This document shows positions 25,201-38,627 of a stretch of DNA of 64,000 nucleotides, in pieces; within the stretch, counting starts at the first letter, position 1; every line of letters starts with the position of its first letter. The notes under the pieces were generated by a model. The model saw nothing but the letters and a program-made list of their open reading frames with translations, did no database searches and was not told the DNA's origin. The position numbers and the translations under genes are program-made. The stretch lies in contig JARCOQ010000011.1 in NCBI GenBank assembly GCA_029207755.1, positions 24,865,712 to 24,929,711 on the forward strand, given 5' to 3'. The DNA is from Chamaea fasciata. Lineage: Eukaryota; Chordata; Aves; Passeriformes; Sylviidae.

Positions 25201-28200
25201 CACAACTTGGAGCAGCTTAAACATGGAAATACAACCACAGGGCCTGCAGCTCTCCGCAAAAAAACTGCTCCATCTTCACATCCTGTGAAGGAATGAAGGG
25301 AACAGACTTTCCTCCTAGAAGACAGCCGGGTTTTCTACTTTTACGTGAATTGCTCTAATCTTGTTGTGACAGTGCAGAGCAACCAGAGGATGCTGCGAGT
25401 TAAACGCCGTCATTTGTCTGTAAGTTTTACGAGGGAACAGGGCTGCCAAATCAGACCACCGCAAAGTGAGGATGTGACAGCTGTAACTAGGGCAATTTCA
25501 GTCAGGGAAGGATATAAATAAATGAAGAAATGGGGGGAAAAAAGAAATAACAGAGAAACAGGAGGGAAGGGGAAAAAAGAAACGCCGCTACCAAAGACAA
25601 AAGTTGGCTATTTGCCTGTTTAATGCTCTCTTCAAACCATCATTGTGCTCCTCGCATGCCTGATGCACAATGGCTTAAGAACAGACTGGGAGAGGAAAGA
25701 GAAGAGAGAAAATTGAGGGTCAAAGCACAGCACCTGCTTGCCTAATTGCAGTCTTTTTAAAAGAACCCCAGCCAGGACTGGGCCAAAGGCCCTGGCAGCG
25801 TTGATGGAGGCATGCACGTACCTCCCAATGTTTATGGAGGAGGCTTCAGTCTCAAGCTTGTGAACCCTGCATGGAAAAAGCCTGTACTGCAATGGGACAG
25901 CCAAAGCAGGCAACAACCTGACACCCTGACCCTGATTTGCTCTGAATTCTAGGGGAATAAACGAGACTCTGTAATGAGACTCCTGGAAAATCAATCTACC
26001 TCAGCACTCTCCAACACGGAGGCCAAGTGTCTGCTGCCACCCAACTCCTGCAAGGTTATAAAACATGAGGCCATGAAAAAAGAAATAAACTAAAAAAATC
26101 TCAAAATTCTCCAAAATCTCAAAAATCAGTAAATTTAGATGCACAGCCATTTAATAAGATTGCAACTCCTTTTAAGAAATATTTTCTCAAGAAACAGCCT
26201 GAAATTAAAAATAGCTCGGAGTCCATCTAGCTCCAGCCCTTTATCCTCTTGTCTTCCTCAACACCAAAAAAATGGAAGCCTCCTTTAAAGCCAAAGAGCC
26301 CTCAGTGGCTACGGATGGCCTGGAAGCAGAGCCAAAGCCTGGTGGCCAACAAGCCAGCGCTGAGGAGTGTATTTTTAAAAGGTACACTTTTCTTTTGCAA
26401 CGTTTCTTTTTTCACGTTGACCTCATCACAATCATTCTTCCATTTCTGCCCAAGACCAGCTCATCACACCAAGTTTCTATCAGGGACTCCGTGGTCCTGC
26501 TGGGTCCACGATATCTGGAGCCAACATCTCCTGTAACAAGTCATGAGAAGGTGCAGCAGAACCTCCTTCCAGGGACAGCTTGGGCAGCAGAGCTGCCTCC
26601 AGCTGCAGATCCTGAGCCACAGACTTCACATTTGCCTTCCAGCAGAGTCCGCATCAGGCTAACGATGATGCACATAGAAGACAATTCCTGTTTGACTCCC
26701 TCAGCTGCTTCCTGTACTGATGACTTAGGTTTTAGCTTTCATGTTTTTCAGATTCTGTGCTGCCTAGGGGTGCAGCTCTGACCCTCATATTAAGCGCTGG
26801 TAAGCTCTCCTCACAGAGTACAGAGACAAAACAAATCCTTCTCCTGCTGAAGACCAAGGACAACTTCCAGGCCCAACAGCACAAACAAGGGTGGGCTGAA
26901 GGGACGAACAGGAGGGATGGGACCCCACAACCCGAAGCTGTAACTGGACAATTAAACCCCAAGAGGCAAATGGACCAAAACTTATAAAAATGTAAGCTCT
27001 TGTGACCGGTCAGCCATTTGGTGACCATTCTTTGTCCGCCCTGAGTGTGGCCCTGTCCTGCCCAAGGTGTTTCCCGGAGGCCTTTCATCAAACACCTGCT
27101 TTATTCACTAGCTCTGTCCAGTCTCTGTTTCAGGTCAGCCCTCCCAAGGCACCAGCACCAATACCCACACTGAAGGGCAGCCAGTGCCCATCAGACTGGG
27201 CAGGAACAGAGCTGGATGTGACATTGAGGTGTCCCCAAGCACTGGAGCTGGGCCCAGGGGCAGGTTCTTGGTCACGGGCAGCAGCTCAGCCCCCGAGCCA
27301 CCCGCGCTTCCCGTGACCCAGTTCCACACTGGGAAACTGGATTATGGCTCTCATCGATCCACTCAGTTTTCCGCTTCGATTTTGCCGGTGAAGCAGCGAA
27401 AGAGGTCATCTCTCTCTCTCTGCCGTGTCTGCTGAGGCAGCTTCCTACCTACCAAACAGCACAGCTTATCTCCTTGGAGCTCCTCTCCTTGCTAGCAACC
27501 AAGAGCCAGACAGCAAAAATATCTTGGAACCGTTAAAAACAGAAAGCGTGACAAACAAGATGTGTTCATGGATACACAGAGCACCTTCCCAATATGTACT
27601 CGGAAGGCTTAAAAAAAGGGCTGCCAGCACACACTACAGACAGGATTTTATATTATCTTTACAGTGTAGTCCACAGCATCCATCACCAAGACGCTGATGA
27701 TGGACAGACTTTTATTGTCAGCAGGAGATACCCATCGCAGCTGAAGATTCTGTAATTACTGTTTCTTAACAGAAAATGGAAGATTTATTGTCCACATAAT
27801 AGTCAATGAAGGTCTTTTCTGGAGTAGAATAGTGGCTTACTTACAGGCCTTCATCTATGTCTCACACTGTATTACACAAGATTAAATAGTTTAATTTTTT
27901 CGAGCTGGGATTTTAGGTAATGTGTGGATTGTTCTGCAGTAATTATAAGGACAGAGGCCACTTGTACTATCTGCTGTGCCCTCCCCAGTCAGCTGGTACA
28001 GGGCTACCAGTGGGGACTCTCTCCCTAACTAGACAGTTTCTGGCTGTATTTCTTTAAGTTATGAAACCACAGGTAGAGAAGATTTATATTCTGTCACTGG
28101 ATAAAGGTCCTCAGTTGAGATCAAAGCAGTTAGCTGTAATTGCAGAGAAAAGGTTGCAAAACAAATCCTAATTTATCAGTAGGGATTTTTCACCTCCTTA

Positions 28201-30642
28201 AAGCATGTGCCATCTAGAGTAGGCAACAGAGACAAGAAGGCAGGAAAAAAATCGCCCATCAGTAGAGAAGCTGCCCTCATTCTCTGTTTTGCCATTCGCC
28301 ACAACAGAAATGCTAAACACAAGACAAAATCTCCGTGCTGCGCATTATGTGGTCCCTTAAAAAACGTCTTTTAAATGAACACTGCATGCACAGAGTCAGG
28401 GATCCCACCACTGCAGTGTTTCTGCCTTCTCTTCATCCTCTTTCTCCCAGCTTCCTGTTAAAGCCAAGACCAGATTGTTTAATTCCAGCAGAAACTTCAG
28501 GAGAAATGACAATTCCAGACAGAGACAGAAAATGGCAGACACCACAAGACCAAATGACTCCAAACTGAAAACAGACAAAGACTAATGGGAAATAAAGAGC
28601 ATCATTCACGGGTGAGGGCAATTCATCACGAGCAGGGACTGACGGACGACAAGTGGAACCACTGACCCTCGAAGGATTTACACCAAAATTAAAAGTTCGA
28701 TCTGAATAAGCTGCCCAAGGTGCAGCTGAGCCACACCACATGAACTAACAGGTGGAGCCAGCTCATCATCTGCCAGATGGTAAGGTAGGTCCCAACCACC
28801 CTGAAATCCAGCCCTTCTCACGCGGGTAGAGGCTGGAAGCAGAGCACTGAGCTAACCCACACGATGCCATCCTGCTGTCCAGCCCAGCCCCAAGGAGAAG
28901 ATGCCAGTGTAACCCCTCTGCCTGCAGACTGGCACCACCTCACCACTCCAGCCCTTCTCAGAAGCTTTAGGACTAATCGAGGAGTTACACAAACTTTTGG
29001 GACCAGGCTGGATTCCCACTTGTGAACGTATTATGGGAGTTTGGTCGTCACTTAAGCAGTTCTTGAGTGTAGGAGAATAAAAGAATAAATAAACCCCATC
29101 ATAAAATCAACCACCAGAAACACGCAAGGCAAAAGGGAGGGAATAAGGAACAGTACTCTCCCCTTTTACCTCAGCCTAGCATTAAAAAGACAAGATACAT
29201 TCCAAACTATAAGCCTCTATGAATGAAAAACTGGCAGAGTCAATAAAATGTGAAGTAAGCCTAATTCATTTTTACTATATGACCTACTTTCAGCCAGTTT
29301 TGATTCACATGAGCAGCCAGAGCTTCAAGGTGGTGATTCGGCGGGGTCTGTTCATTAAATTCATTCTATTCTTTATGGCTTTCAGCTTCAAGGGATAAGA
29401 AAACACATTTCTGTCAGAGGCATTCGCCAAAAAGGTTCCCCCAGCACAAACGCAGCAGCAGCCAGGGGAAAAATGGATATGAATGTAAATGCTGCTTCAA
29501 AACGGAAAGATGTTGGGGATGAAGAAAAACTTAATTGCTGGAGGTGATGCCTCCTGCACTGTGCTCAAACACCCGCTGGGTCCCATCTGAAGCCCCCCCA
29601 GGGCGGGCAGGGACGTTCTGGGGGGCACCAGGGGGATGGTCCCTGCCCCCCAAGCATCCCCTCGCTGCAGCCACGACTCAGCTGCCTGCCTCCAGGTGTC
29701 CTGCCACCATCCCTCTGTCCCTGTGAAGGAAGGGTGACTGTTTCCTCTGACAGGATGTGACCCCAAGGTGCAGGGCTGGGATCACTGTGCCACCACCCTG
29801 GCAGCAGCAAACCCCCCAAAAGCTCTCCCTCCCACCCTCTTACACACTGGTGTAAGAACCCTGACAGGTTTTTTTCCCCCCTCTGTCTCCTCAGGGGAAA
29901 AAAGAAAAAAAGGAATTGGAAATAATCTGCTGGCTCCTAGTTCCTGGGACTGGATTTTAGATAAAATGCTGCAGAAAGTCATTTTCCATTTCGATTGGAG
30001 CATCTTCTCCCCCCTGATTCTAAAAGGGCCGTTGATGCGCTTGGGCTGAGCGCGTAAATAAACACATTAGGAGCAAATATGGATGAGATTGAGCGTTGAT
30101 TGATTTACCCTTAAATAACCACAGAGGTGATCTCCTCTCCTCTGCAACAGCAAGCAAGCTGGGTGCCTCGCCTCTACAGTCCAGAATTTGCAAAGCTGTG
30201 AGGAACTCAACCCAACCGAGAGAAGTCATTTGCTCTGTAAGCAGATACCTCATTCTGTTGAAAACAATACGTGTTTTGACATCTCCCTGGCTAACCCTCA
30301 CATCAGGGTGGCTATTCCAGAATAGCATCTCTATTACCTGCACTGCCTGGGGCAGCCAGGGATCCCGGGGGGAAAGGAAGGATGGATGAACACACAGATC
30401 CCTCCACTGCAGCTTTCACTGGCCGCTCAGTCCCAGCTTGAAGTACCTCCACCATTACAGAAAATTAGCAGGAAACAGTGTTCTGACGAAGGCTGAGAAT
30501 GCTCTACCAGGACAGCTCTGCAGGAGAGGCTGGAGTGAGCCACCCCTTGCCAAAGTCACCGCAGCCCAGATCAGTTACAGACCCTTCAGAGCAGTCTGCC
30601 CAAATAACAGTAATTAGAAAATAGAGAGTTCATTCCTGTGCC
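19217..30642. other. Downstream intron, unique sequence
   Basis: Apart from the CpG-rich patch at 20420-20640, no annotated element was recognised. The AT-rich, low-CpG block 27690-28200 has the look of a conserved non-coding element candidate, but this cannot be tested here. Confidence 0.55.
20420..20640. other. CpG-rich patch in intron
   Basis: Roughly 14 CpGs fall within ~220 GC-rich bases, flanked by ordinary A/T-richer intron. Overlapping open frames on both strands here result from a shortage of stop codons in GC-rich sequence and resemble no known protein. Confidence 0.45.
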
Positions 30643-30895
30643 CCTCTCGGGCTGCCGGCTGACAGCTTCGCTCCAGCTGGAACGGAGGGCACCGGCACCT
30701 CCGCAGCCACTGCCACGAGCGGCCCCCACAAAGGGCACTCCAGGCTCCTCCAGGAGCGGCCACGCTTCACCTCGGGCCAGGGCAGGGAAAGGCATGTGGC
30801 TAGAAGGGGAGCCTTGGAAGACCTCTCATTAAACGTCTCCACGAGGAGCGAGCAGAGCTGGCTGGAACAGCAGCAGCTCATGCTGCAAAGACGCG
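30643..30895. other. CpG-rich patch in intron
   Basis: About 17 CpGs occur in ~250 bases, concentrated in 30643-30785. It is the densest CpG cluster noticed in the downstream intron and so the best candidate for an intragenic CpG island. No TATA element or splice donor was confidently paired with it. Confidence 0.5.
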
Positions 30896-33800
30896 TTAAA
30901 AACAAAGCAAAACCCCAGAATGGGAACCAAAGCTTAAAAAACCAGCACATTCCCCAGACAGGTATTGTGTTATGTACACATTTTACAGTGAAGAGAAAAA
31001 AAAATAAGGGGAAAGGGATTTTTTTTTTTTCTAGAAGGAAACCATCATTTGAATATTTTGGCTCAGAAGAATTTCCTTCCGTCATCAGCAAAGCAAAGGA
31101 TCTGTGAGAAAATGTCCTTCCTGCAAAAAGGGGCAAAACAATTTCTGGCTTGAGGCTAAAAAATGAAGCAATAAACCCTCTAAAGCTCAACTGAATAAAA
31201 TGCCATGAGAGCTTTTAGGCGGAGCTGAGCTTGACCTTAAGCCTGGCCTGGCTAACTGAACCCTTCTCATGAGATTAAATAAAAATAAAAATAAAAAATC
31301 ATGTCCTGTGCCTTGCTGTTCTGATGGACACACCCTCCTGGCATCAGCCCTGGCTTGCCACCAGTCAGTACATTTGAGACCTACTTCTGTTCACCTTGAA
31401 GCAAAACATGCAGTTATACAAATGAGTTTTTCCATATTTTCAATGCAAATGGGGGATTATTCAAAAAGAAGTTGATCTCAGCCTCCTAGGAGACATGGAA
31501 AGGTCACAGAGCAGGCTGCAGAATATTTTCCCAGCCTTCCTCAGAAACATTTAAACTTACATGATTTCTCTATTTTAAGGCCCTCTCTGAGGCTTCTTCC
31601 CAAAAGTTCCAAAAAATAATCAATTAAAACGAAACCGCTCTACAGAAAGAGGCCACCTAAGGACAAGCCAGTGTGGGCAGGAAAATAGATTTCGGTCCTT
31701 CTATGAACTCTGGCAGCAGAGACACGGGCAGATGGAAGCAGCAGCGAGGGAGCTCAGCTCAGCAGAGCATGTGCCCAGCAGGAGGGTGCCCAGGAGTGCC
31801 ACCCTGCACCTCGCTCCAGACACACGATTCCCATTCCTCGATCTCCCTGGAGCACAGGGCAGAGGCAGGGGCTGGCCATGGTGGGAGACACGGGGCCGGA
31901 GAGTGGAGGAGGATGAGGGGATGTGGAAGCAGGGCAGCCCTGTGGCCGGGGAGCTGCCAAGGCTGTCAGCAGAGATGCTGCAGGATTGCGCTCGCTTGGC
32001 TCGGCACAGGAGCGGAGCTGCCTGTGAGTCACAGCTCTGCACCACTCAGCCCAGCTTCCCTCCCCTCCCAACTGGCTTGAGTATTAGATGTATTATTATT
32101 CCTCTCTCCTTTCTTTGGGGCTTTTTCTTTTTTTTTGCCTCACTGGCTGTTTTACTGCTGATCAAAATATCTTCTGCTCAAGGGAGGGAGCAGCAGAGGG
32201 TGAAAGCCGGGGCTGATGGAGAGTCTGCCAGCCCAGGCTCCAGCCAGCCCCCATGGCCACCACGGAGAAGCATCTGGGATGTGGACTTTTATTTTCCACT
32301 CATTCAATCAGAAACTCCTTGTAGGAGGTTTGCTAGTTCACGTAATGCTGCAATAACAAAACAGGGTTTCGGTGTTAAATTCACAATAACCTTGAAAAGC
32401 CTCTAATTTTCCATGAGCTCCTGGCTAATGGGATGTCTCCAACCTTTCCAGTGGGTCCTTTGTTTAGAGACTCAAGTAATCTCTGGCACACGCTTCTTGT
32501 CTCCGTCCACCTTCAAAAATAAAGCAAGATCTATAATAATTAATATTAAACTGAGCTAACAGAGCCAGAAGACTAAGTGGCAGTCCTGCTGATATCTGTG
32601 GGGATGTGCCTACCCAGAAGCTGACAGGAACAGACCCACAGAGCTGCTCTCCAGGTACCAGAGCTCAGTGCAGATCTTGGGGCTGTGAGTCCATTTCTCC
32701 GTTTCCATAATCTCATGATTATTTAACGAAGACGGGGACGTGCTCCAGCTGGAACACGACGCACCAAGCGATGGCTAACAGGGCCACTGGTGTTGGTTGG
32801 ACGCACAAACGTGCCAGGGTTTGAAAGTGCAACGGAGTGTAAATCATCCACGTTCAGGGTTTGCATGGGATCCACCAGGTTATGGGAAGAGCCTGCAGGT
32901 GGTACCAAAGGTAAGAGTTCATCCTGAACACACCACAGAAAGAGGTATTTGAAGCTGTTTGAGAAGAGCAGATGCCACCCATCTTTGAGCAGACAAGGGA
33001 CGCAGCCTGGGCAGGCACACATGAATGCTTTAGGACGTACCCCCAGACAGAAGGCAGCCCCTAAAGTCACCTGGGTAATTCAGCCTTGTCTCCCCATCTT
33101 GGCTGCTGGCAGAGGGACTGATGAGTTACCTTCAGAAGTGGTTTGCCCCATTTCAACAGCTTGTACAGGACACAGACAGACACAAAGAGGCCACCAGCAG
33201 AGCAGAGTCAGGCCAGGCTCTGCAGAAAGGGGTTTGCTGCTCTGACTGAGCAGCTACAGCTCCCATGGTTTGCATTCAGAAGCCAAAGTTACCCATACAT
33301 AAAGTGAACTAAATCAGTTCGATCAGCGAACCCTGTAGCACTACAGAGTCACCTTCCCCTGCAGAAAAACGCTGCTCTTCACAGATGTCTCCTGCTTGTT
33401 GAGATCCAAGGTGTGTCTGCATCCTCCATAAGAGACCACAACCAGTGCCAGGCCCTGGGAACGCACAGATTGTGTGTGACGCCACCAAAAACTATCCTGG
33501 GTCCAGGTAATCTGTGTCCACAGCTGCCCTCTCACTCAGCTCCCTTCTATCCATTCTTCACAGCCTCCCCTGATGCTTCTAAAAGTGATCCTGCTCTTAC
33601 ACCGAGCCAGTCAAATCTGTTCTCATCAATCCTGCACTCACACAGGTTTTCTCCTCTGCTGCTGAAGGCACACCAGCTTCTCTGCAGGATCCCAAGGCCT
33701 GCGGGGACCACAGCCAAATCTGCAGCTACCAAAACGACCTCCTTCCTCTGCGCTCTTCGCACCAGCGAGGGCTCTTTAGAGGATGGAGCAACTGCAAAGC

Positions 33801-36800
33801 TCATTTCCCCAGCCTCTTCTGCACTGAGTGCTGAAGATGTGCTGAGACTTGTCTGGTTTTTTCAGCAACAGCTTTCCCCCAGCACTGAACCCAAAGCCAG
33901 TTTTTCTTTGAGGACTCAAGGTCAGTCAGACCTTGAGCAGAGGGTATCTGCTCTAGGATGGTTTGTACACACATCTCAGGGGAATGGAGTAACCTGGATC
34001 CTTCAGTAACTGACTTGGGCTTACCCAAACACACCCCACAATCCTCACACCTCAACCTCTTTGCTAAATCCAGTGTTTTCCTGCTTCAGCTGCACCTCTG
34101 CTTTTCCCCCTGGGTGAATCCCTTTCCTTTCACAGCGTTCTCTGCACTTCCACTCCTTTTGCTCAGCTCAGTAGTAGATCTTGTGGTAGCCTCTAATGGT
34201 GGGCATCAATAAAACAAACCAGCCTTGCGAGTCTTTTGTTTTCCAGCCAGACATATATCTGCTTTCTCCCCCTCTGCACTATTTTCCTCTAAGCACCAGC
34301 TCAGCTGAGGGACTCCTGCATCACTGCTGCCAGGCTGACAGCATTGAGATGGATGTTGTGGGGCCAGTCACCCCCGAGAGCTGCCTCCCTCCTCCATCAT
34401 TTGGAGGTGCTCATCTATTACAACCATTTCCCTTCACATTTTCCTTCACCACTCTAACAAATTATCACCATCCCTACCACATGCACTGTATTTGCCACAC
34501 ATTTCCAGGTACCTCTGCTCCAAACAGTTTTATTAGAAGCCTTTGTACCCATTAAGGCCTGAAAGGATGAGTGCCAGTGGCCTTTTGTAGGTTAATCCAC
34601 AAGAGATCAAGAGAGTGCAAGGCATTCTGTCCATTCAAATTACTCATTTTACAGTATAATAGTATGAATATTAATATTGTCCGTTGAAAAAGTGTGTTAA
34701 TTAGGATGCTGGCAGTTTTTTGGACCACCGCCACACGAAATAAGCACTCAGGGGTACGTGACTATTCAAGCCCAGGTCCCAAATTGCCGTTTACAACAGT
34801 GGCCCACTCAGTCCCAGAGCCAAATCACCAAAATAATTACCAAGGGAACAGCCTACAGAGGGTTAACGATACTCATTTTTCCACTCCTAATTTCAGTTAT
34901 TCCCCTTCCCAGTAAAACAGTATTTAACCAAACCACAAAAAAATTTGCATAGCACACACGTGCTGGCTGCTGGGAGATTTTTAAGCAAACAGAACAAATG
35001 CTTTATTAATAACTAAGTGCCAAGAAATGCAGAAAGAATTTTGTACCAGAAAACCAAAGTAGTTTATTCTTCTGAGGCTTGCCTTAGATTAAACACCATG
35101 CTCCTTTGAAAAGACTGGTTTGGATACAAGAGAAAAGGAGAAGGCAAGGTCCACGTATGTGCAAGACACAAACTCGGGAGGTTGTTGTAGTTCATACCCA
35201 ACTTTTTTATGCAGGTAAAGCCTCCACAAGCTCAGGGAGAGGCCTGGCCCCTGGTACATTAATAGCACACAGATGATCTTGAACAGATATGATATGTCCC
35301 CCTTCCAGTTTCTGTTACTATTTTTATCCTACGGCATGGATGTGCAATCTTCACTGTAGTCTGCTGATCTCAAGGCTAACCTCTGTTTTCTGCCAGCAAA
35401 ATGAAAGGTCAGCTACAGACCAGACACCAGGAAGGTCTCCCAGATGCCTGGGTATTTATGGACCTGATAATCTGGATGTCAGTGAGTATCCTGCCACAGA
35501 GGAAACAAGCAGAACTGCAGACCAGCAGCCCCTGGGCGCCACTGATCACCACCAGGAAACCACCAATGCTCCCCCAAATGCTTGAGATCCGCAAACACAC
35601 TCTTTTTCCCACAACGGAATAAACCCCAAACATTTTTAAGTTTTTGCAGAAACAAGGTCTGCACCAAGGAGTCCAATGTGAATTAAAAACCCACTGGTTT
35701 TGGTTGGCTGTGGTGTTTTCCCAAGGTGCAGGAGAAGAACATTCCATCCCTTGGATCTTTCTCCTTCTGCTTCAGGGAAGGTATTTTCCTTTGGGATCAC
35801 TGTAAGTTTGAAACACAAATCCAAACTTCCCACCTTTGGAGCCACTGCCTACCACAGTTACTAAGGGTCAAAGTCCTTCTACTCCTCAAAGAGCCAAAAC
35901 CTATCTACACAAACTAGGGTTTCTCAGCATCGTGGGACTGACAAAACTTACTGCCATCCTCTTCAACGCCTAAAATAAGCTGATTTTTCCTCATACCCAT
36001 CAGTCAAGAGATCCATTTTCTCCTGCAGGACCTTCAGCAAAGCTTCCCAGCCCCACTTATGAAAACAGAGACTTGAAAACATCTGCCAAGACCCGTCTTC
36101 ATTTTTAGAAGCTCTTGGTGCCCTGACCTGCGGCGTAAGTCAACAAAAGAATGAGGTCTACCAGCATAGCTGCAGGTCAGGACCCCTTTTGCCTCAGTGT
36201 AAACTAAGGCATCTAAAATGAAAGCAGACTCTTGCAAGTGAGGATGGCCAGGGCCTCTGGTATTTGCATTCCCAGCTTGACATACGGGGCTGCAGAGGAG
36301 ATTTTGCATGTGCACGTACACACCAAGGCTTGGGGTGAGAGAAAGGCTCAAACACAAAAGAATTTCGGGCTCTTGAAGACCATCAGTTGGAAGCAGCTGC
36401 AGAAAGCTTTAATAATTCCCTGGGTTACTGAGCACTTTGCTGCTTAAATCTCTCCTTGGCCAGAGCTATCGCTTGTCACCCACCAAAAGCTAATCCTCTT
36501 TTTCCTGATTTCATCTCTATTTTCTCTTTCTCCCCTCTCCATACAAGTGCAAAGCACCTTTAATCTTAATTTCAGATGCACTTTTCATGATGCTGCAGAT
36601 GTGTTATCAGCCACTGACAGTATTTGCCACCTGTTTCTCCTTAAAGGACACCGCTTGACCTTGTAACAGCTTCCACGCCTCCAGCTTTCGAGGCTGAGCC
36701 TTTCTGTTTGAATGGATCACAAGTAATCACTTTTCTGTTTCCATTATTAGCAGGGAACCAACTAAACAGAGCTACTGCTTTGTTGGTTTTCTCCCCCCTC

Positions 36801-38610
36801 CAAATGCAGCATTTTTCCCGGGCAGAGACATATTATGGCAATTCAGACACTGACAACTGTGTAAATCACACCCAGGCAAAAGTTATTGATGACCTCATTT
36901 CAGAAAAGCATGAGATGATCAGGCTGCCCCACGGTATTTTGATCATCTGAGAACCCTGAAATCGAAAGTCGCAGGCTCCATTTTGCTCGGAAACCTAACA
37001 AAAGGCATCAATTGTGACAAAAGGCACTTCGAACATCTCTTAAATTATCTCATTTCACACCAGCAGCAACAAATACTCATTTTCCTTTATTAACATACTC
37101 TCCTTGCCCATAACCGCTCCCGTTTTTCTGGTTTTGAATTAAAACGCTTTCAAGCTATCGATCCCTTCTGCTGGAATTCTCTTCTCCTGGTTTTATTAGT
37201 TCTTGAACACAGCCTAATCTGAGTGACATGAACAGCGCATCCAACACAACCACCTCTCCAGCAGACCTGTCTCCCAGGAGCCGACGTGATTAATCCCTCC
37301 CGTGCAAGACAAGTCACGTTCCACAGCCCCAGCTCCTCCACACTGCTGGTGTGCTCAGAATGGCACTCTCACGTCTGTTATTAAATTATGTAATTACCTT
37401 ATTTCTTCTCAAGTGCCTTCCCAAACAGGTTGCAGACAGTCACCGGTGAGGGAAGAAGAGAACCCAATACTGGGAGCGACTGATGGAGCTTTCAAGAGCG
37501 TCTGCTCTTGCTTGTCACTGGGTTTGTCCCCACGTCAGCTCAGCTGTGGGCTCCCCGAGCCCAAGGATCATTCCCCAGCACTGGAATAGTGCTGAAGGCA
37601 GTGATTAACAGAGGCAAAGGCACACACTGCTGTGGCTGTGCCAGGAGCTGCATCCCCTCCTGAGGGATGTGGGATGCCCTCACAGCTGGCTGGGGCTTCT
37701 TGCACCCTCACTGGCAGGCACATCCCACTGCCAGGGGCTCAGCCAGCTCAGGGTGGGGCTCCCACACTGCCCCCACTGCATTTAAACCCAACTGCTGATA
37801 GATATACAGAGTCTTTGCTAAACACAGCCCCAGGCACTGTGTCCCAGGGTTGGGGCTCTCTAGAAGAGAGAGGGCAGATTTGAGGAAGAAGGGTTATCTG
37901 AGACACATGGTGTAGCTCAAAATTGTGCTCTCTCTGAGCCCTTTGGCTAATCCCCTCCTAGGCGCCCTCCACAACCCTGTATCTGCTGTGGAACAGCAGG
38001 GGAAAAGCACCAAATTTCCATGGCCATGCCAAGTTTAAGCTACTACGGGCAGGCGCAAGTAAAGACCTAAACCAAAGCAAATCCCCAAGACTGCCACAAG
38101 GGAGAAAACGGCTGGAGGATGGAGGTGGTGCTGTAGTGCTTAACCTGGGGGGGCAAATGTATTGTGCTGAATGCCAACGACTCCCAGAGCCCAAGTCAGC
38201 CCAGGCCAAAGACACAGGAATGGCTTGAGAACCAGCCTCTCCCCGCCCCTCCTCAAGCAGAAGGCTGTAACCTGGCTCTCCTGGGACTGCACAGCCCAGC
38301 AGAGCAGCACAAGCGCAAATCCATCTGCAGTCGGAGCAGTGACAAGGCAGACAGCATGAAGGAACAACGCACCCCCACATCCACGGTGGCTTTTAAAGGG
38401 TGAACAGTGACAGACCTCGAATCCAGCTGCTCCTGTGGGGGCTGAACTCCATGGACAGCACCACTGCCATGCCCTGGACCACTGCCCAGCTGAGTGACCT
38501 CCCTGAGATGCCCACCACTCCTCCAGCCCTCAAATTGGTGTGGATGCTAAAGGCAGAGTACCTCCAAACCACACCATGATTATCCCAGCAGATGCTGGCT
38601 TTTGTCAGTT

Positions 38611-38627
38611 AAAAAAAAAAAAAAAAA
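38611..38627 (+). repeat. Poly-A tract (17 A) with adjoining A-rich sequence
   Basis: Seventeen A residues followed by CCC and a further A-rich stretch to about 38643. No SINE or processed-gene body was recognised upstream. Confidence 0.9.

Noticed and set aside
25632..25994. 120-codon minus-strand frame with a hydrophobic-looking GPVLAGVLL stretch
   Set aside because: Could not be matched to any family, has no flanking splice-site pair, and its length is unremarkable for this window.
28745..28800. Segment resembling a diverged CR1 3' end (AGGTCCCAACCACCCTGAAATC)
   Set aside because: Lacks the terminal octamer and the conserved upstream words, so it cannot be separated from chance.
33413..34009. 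198-codon plus-strand open frame
   Set aside because: No family resemblance, no splice or promoter context, and opposite-strand frames overlap it.
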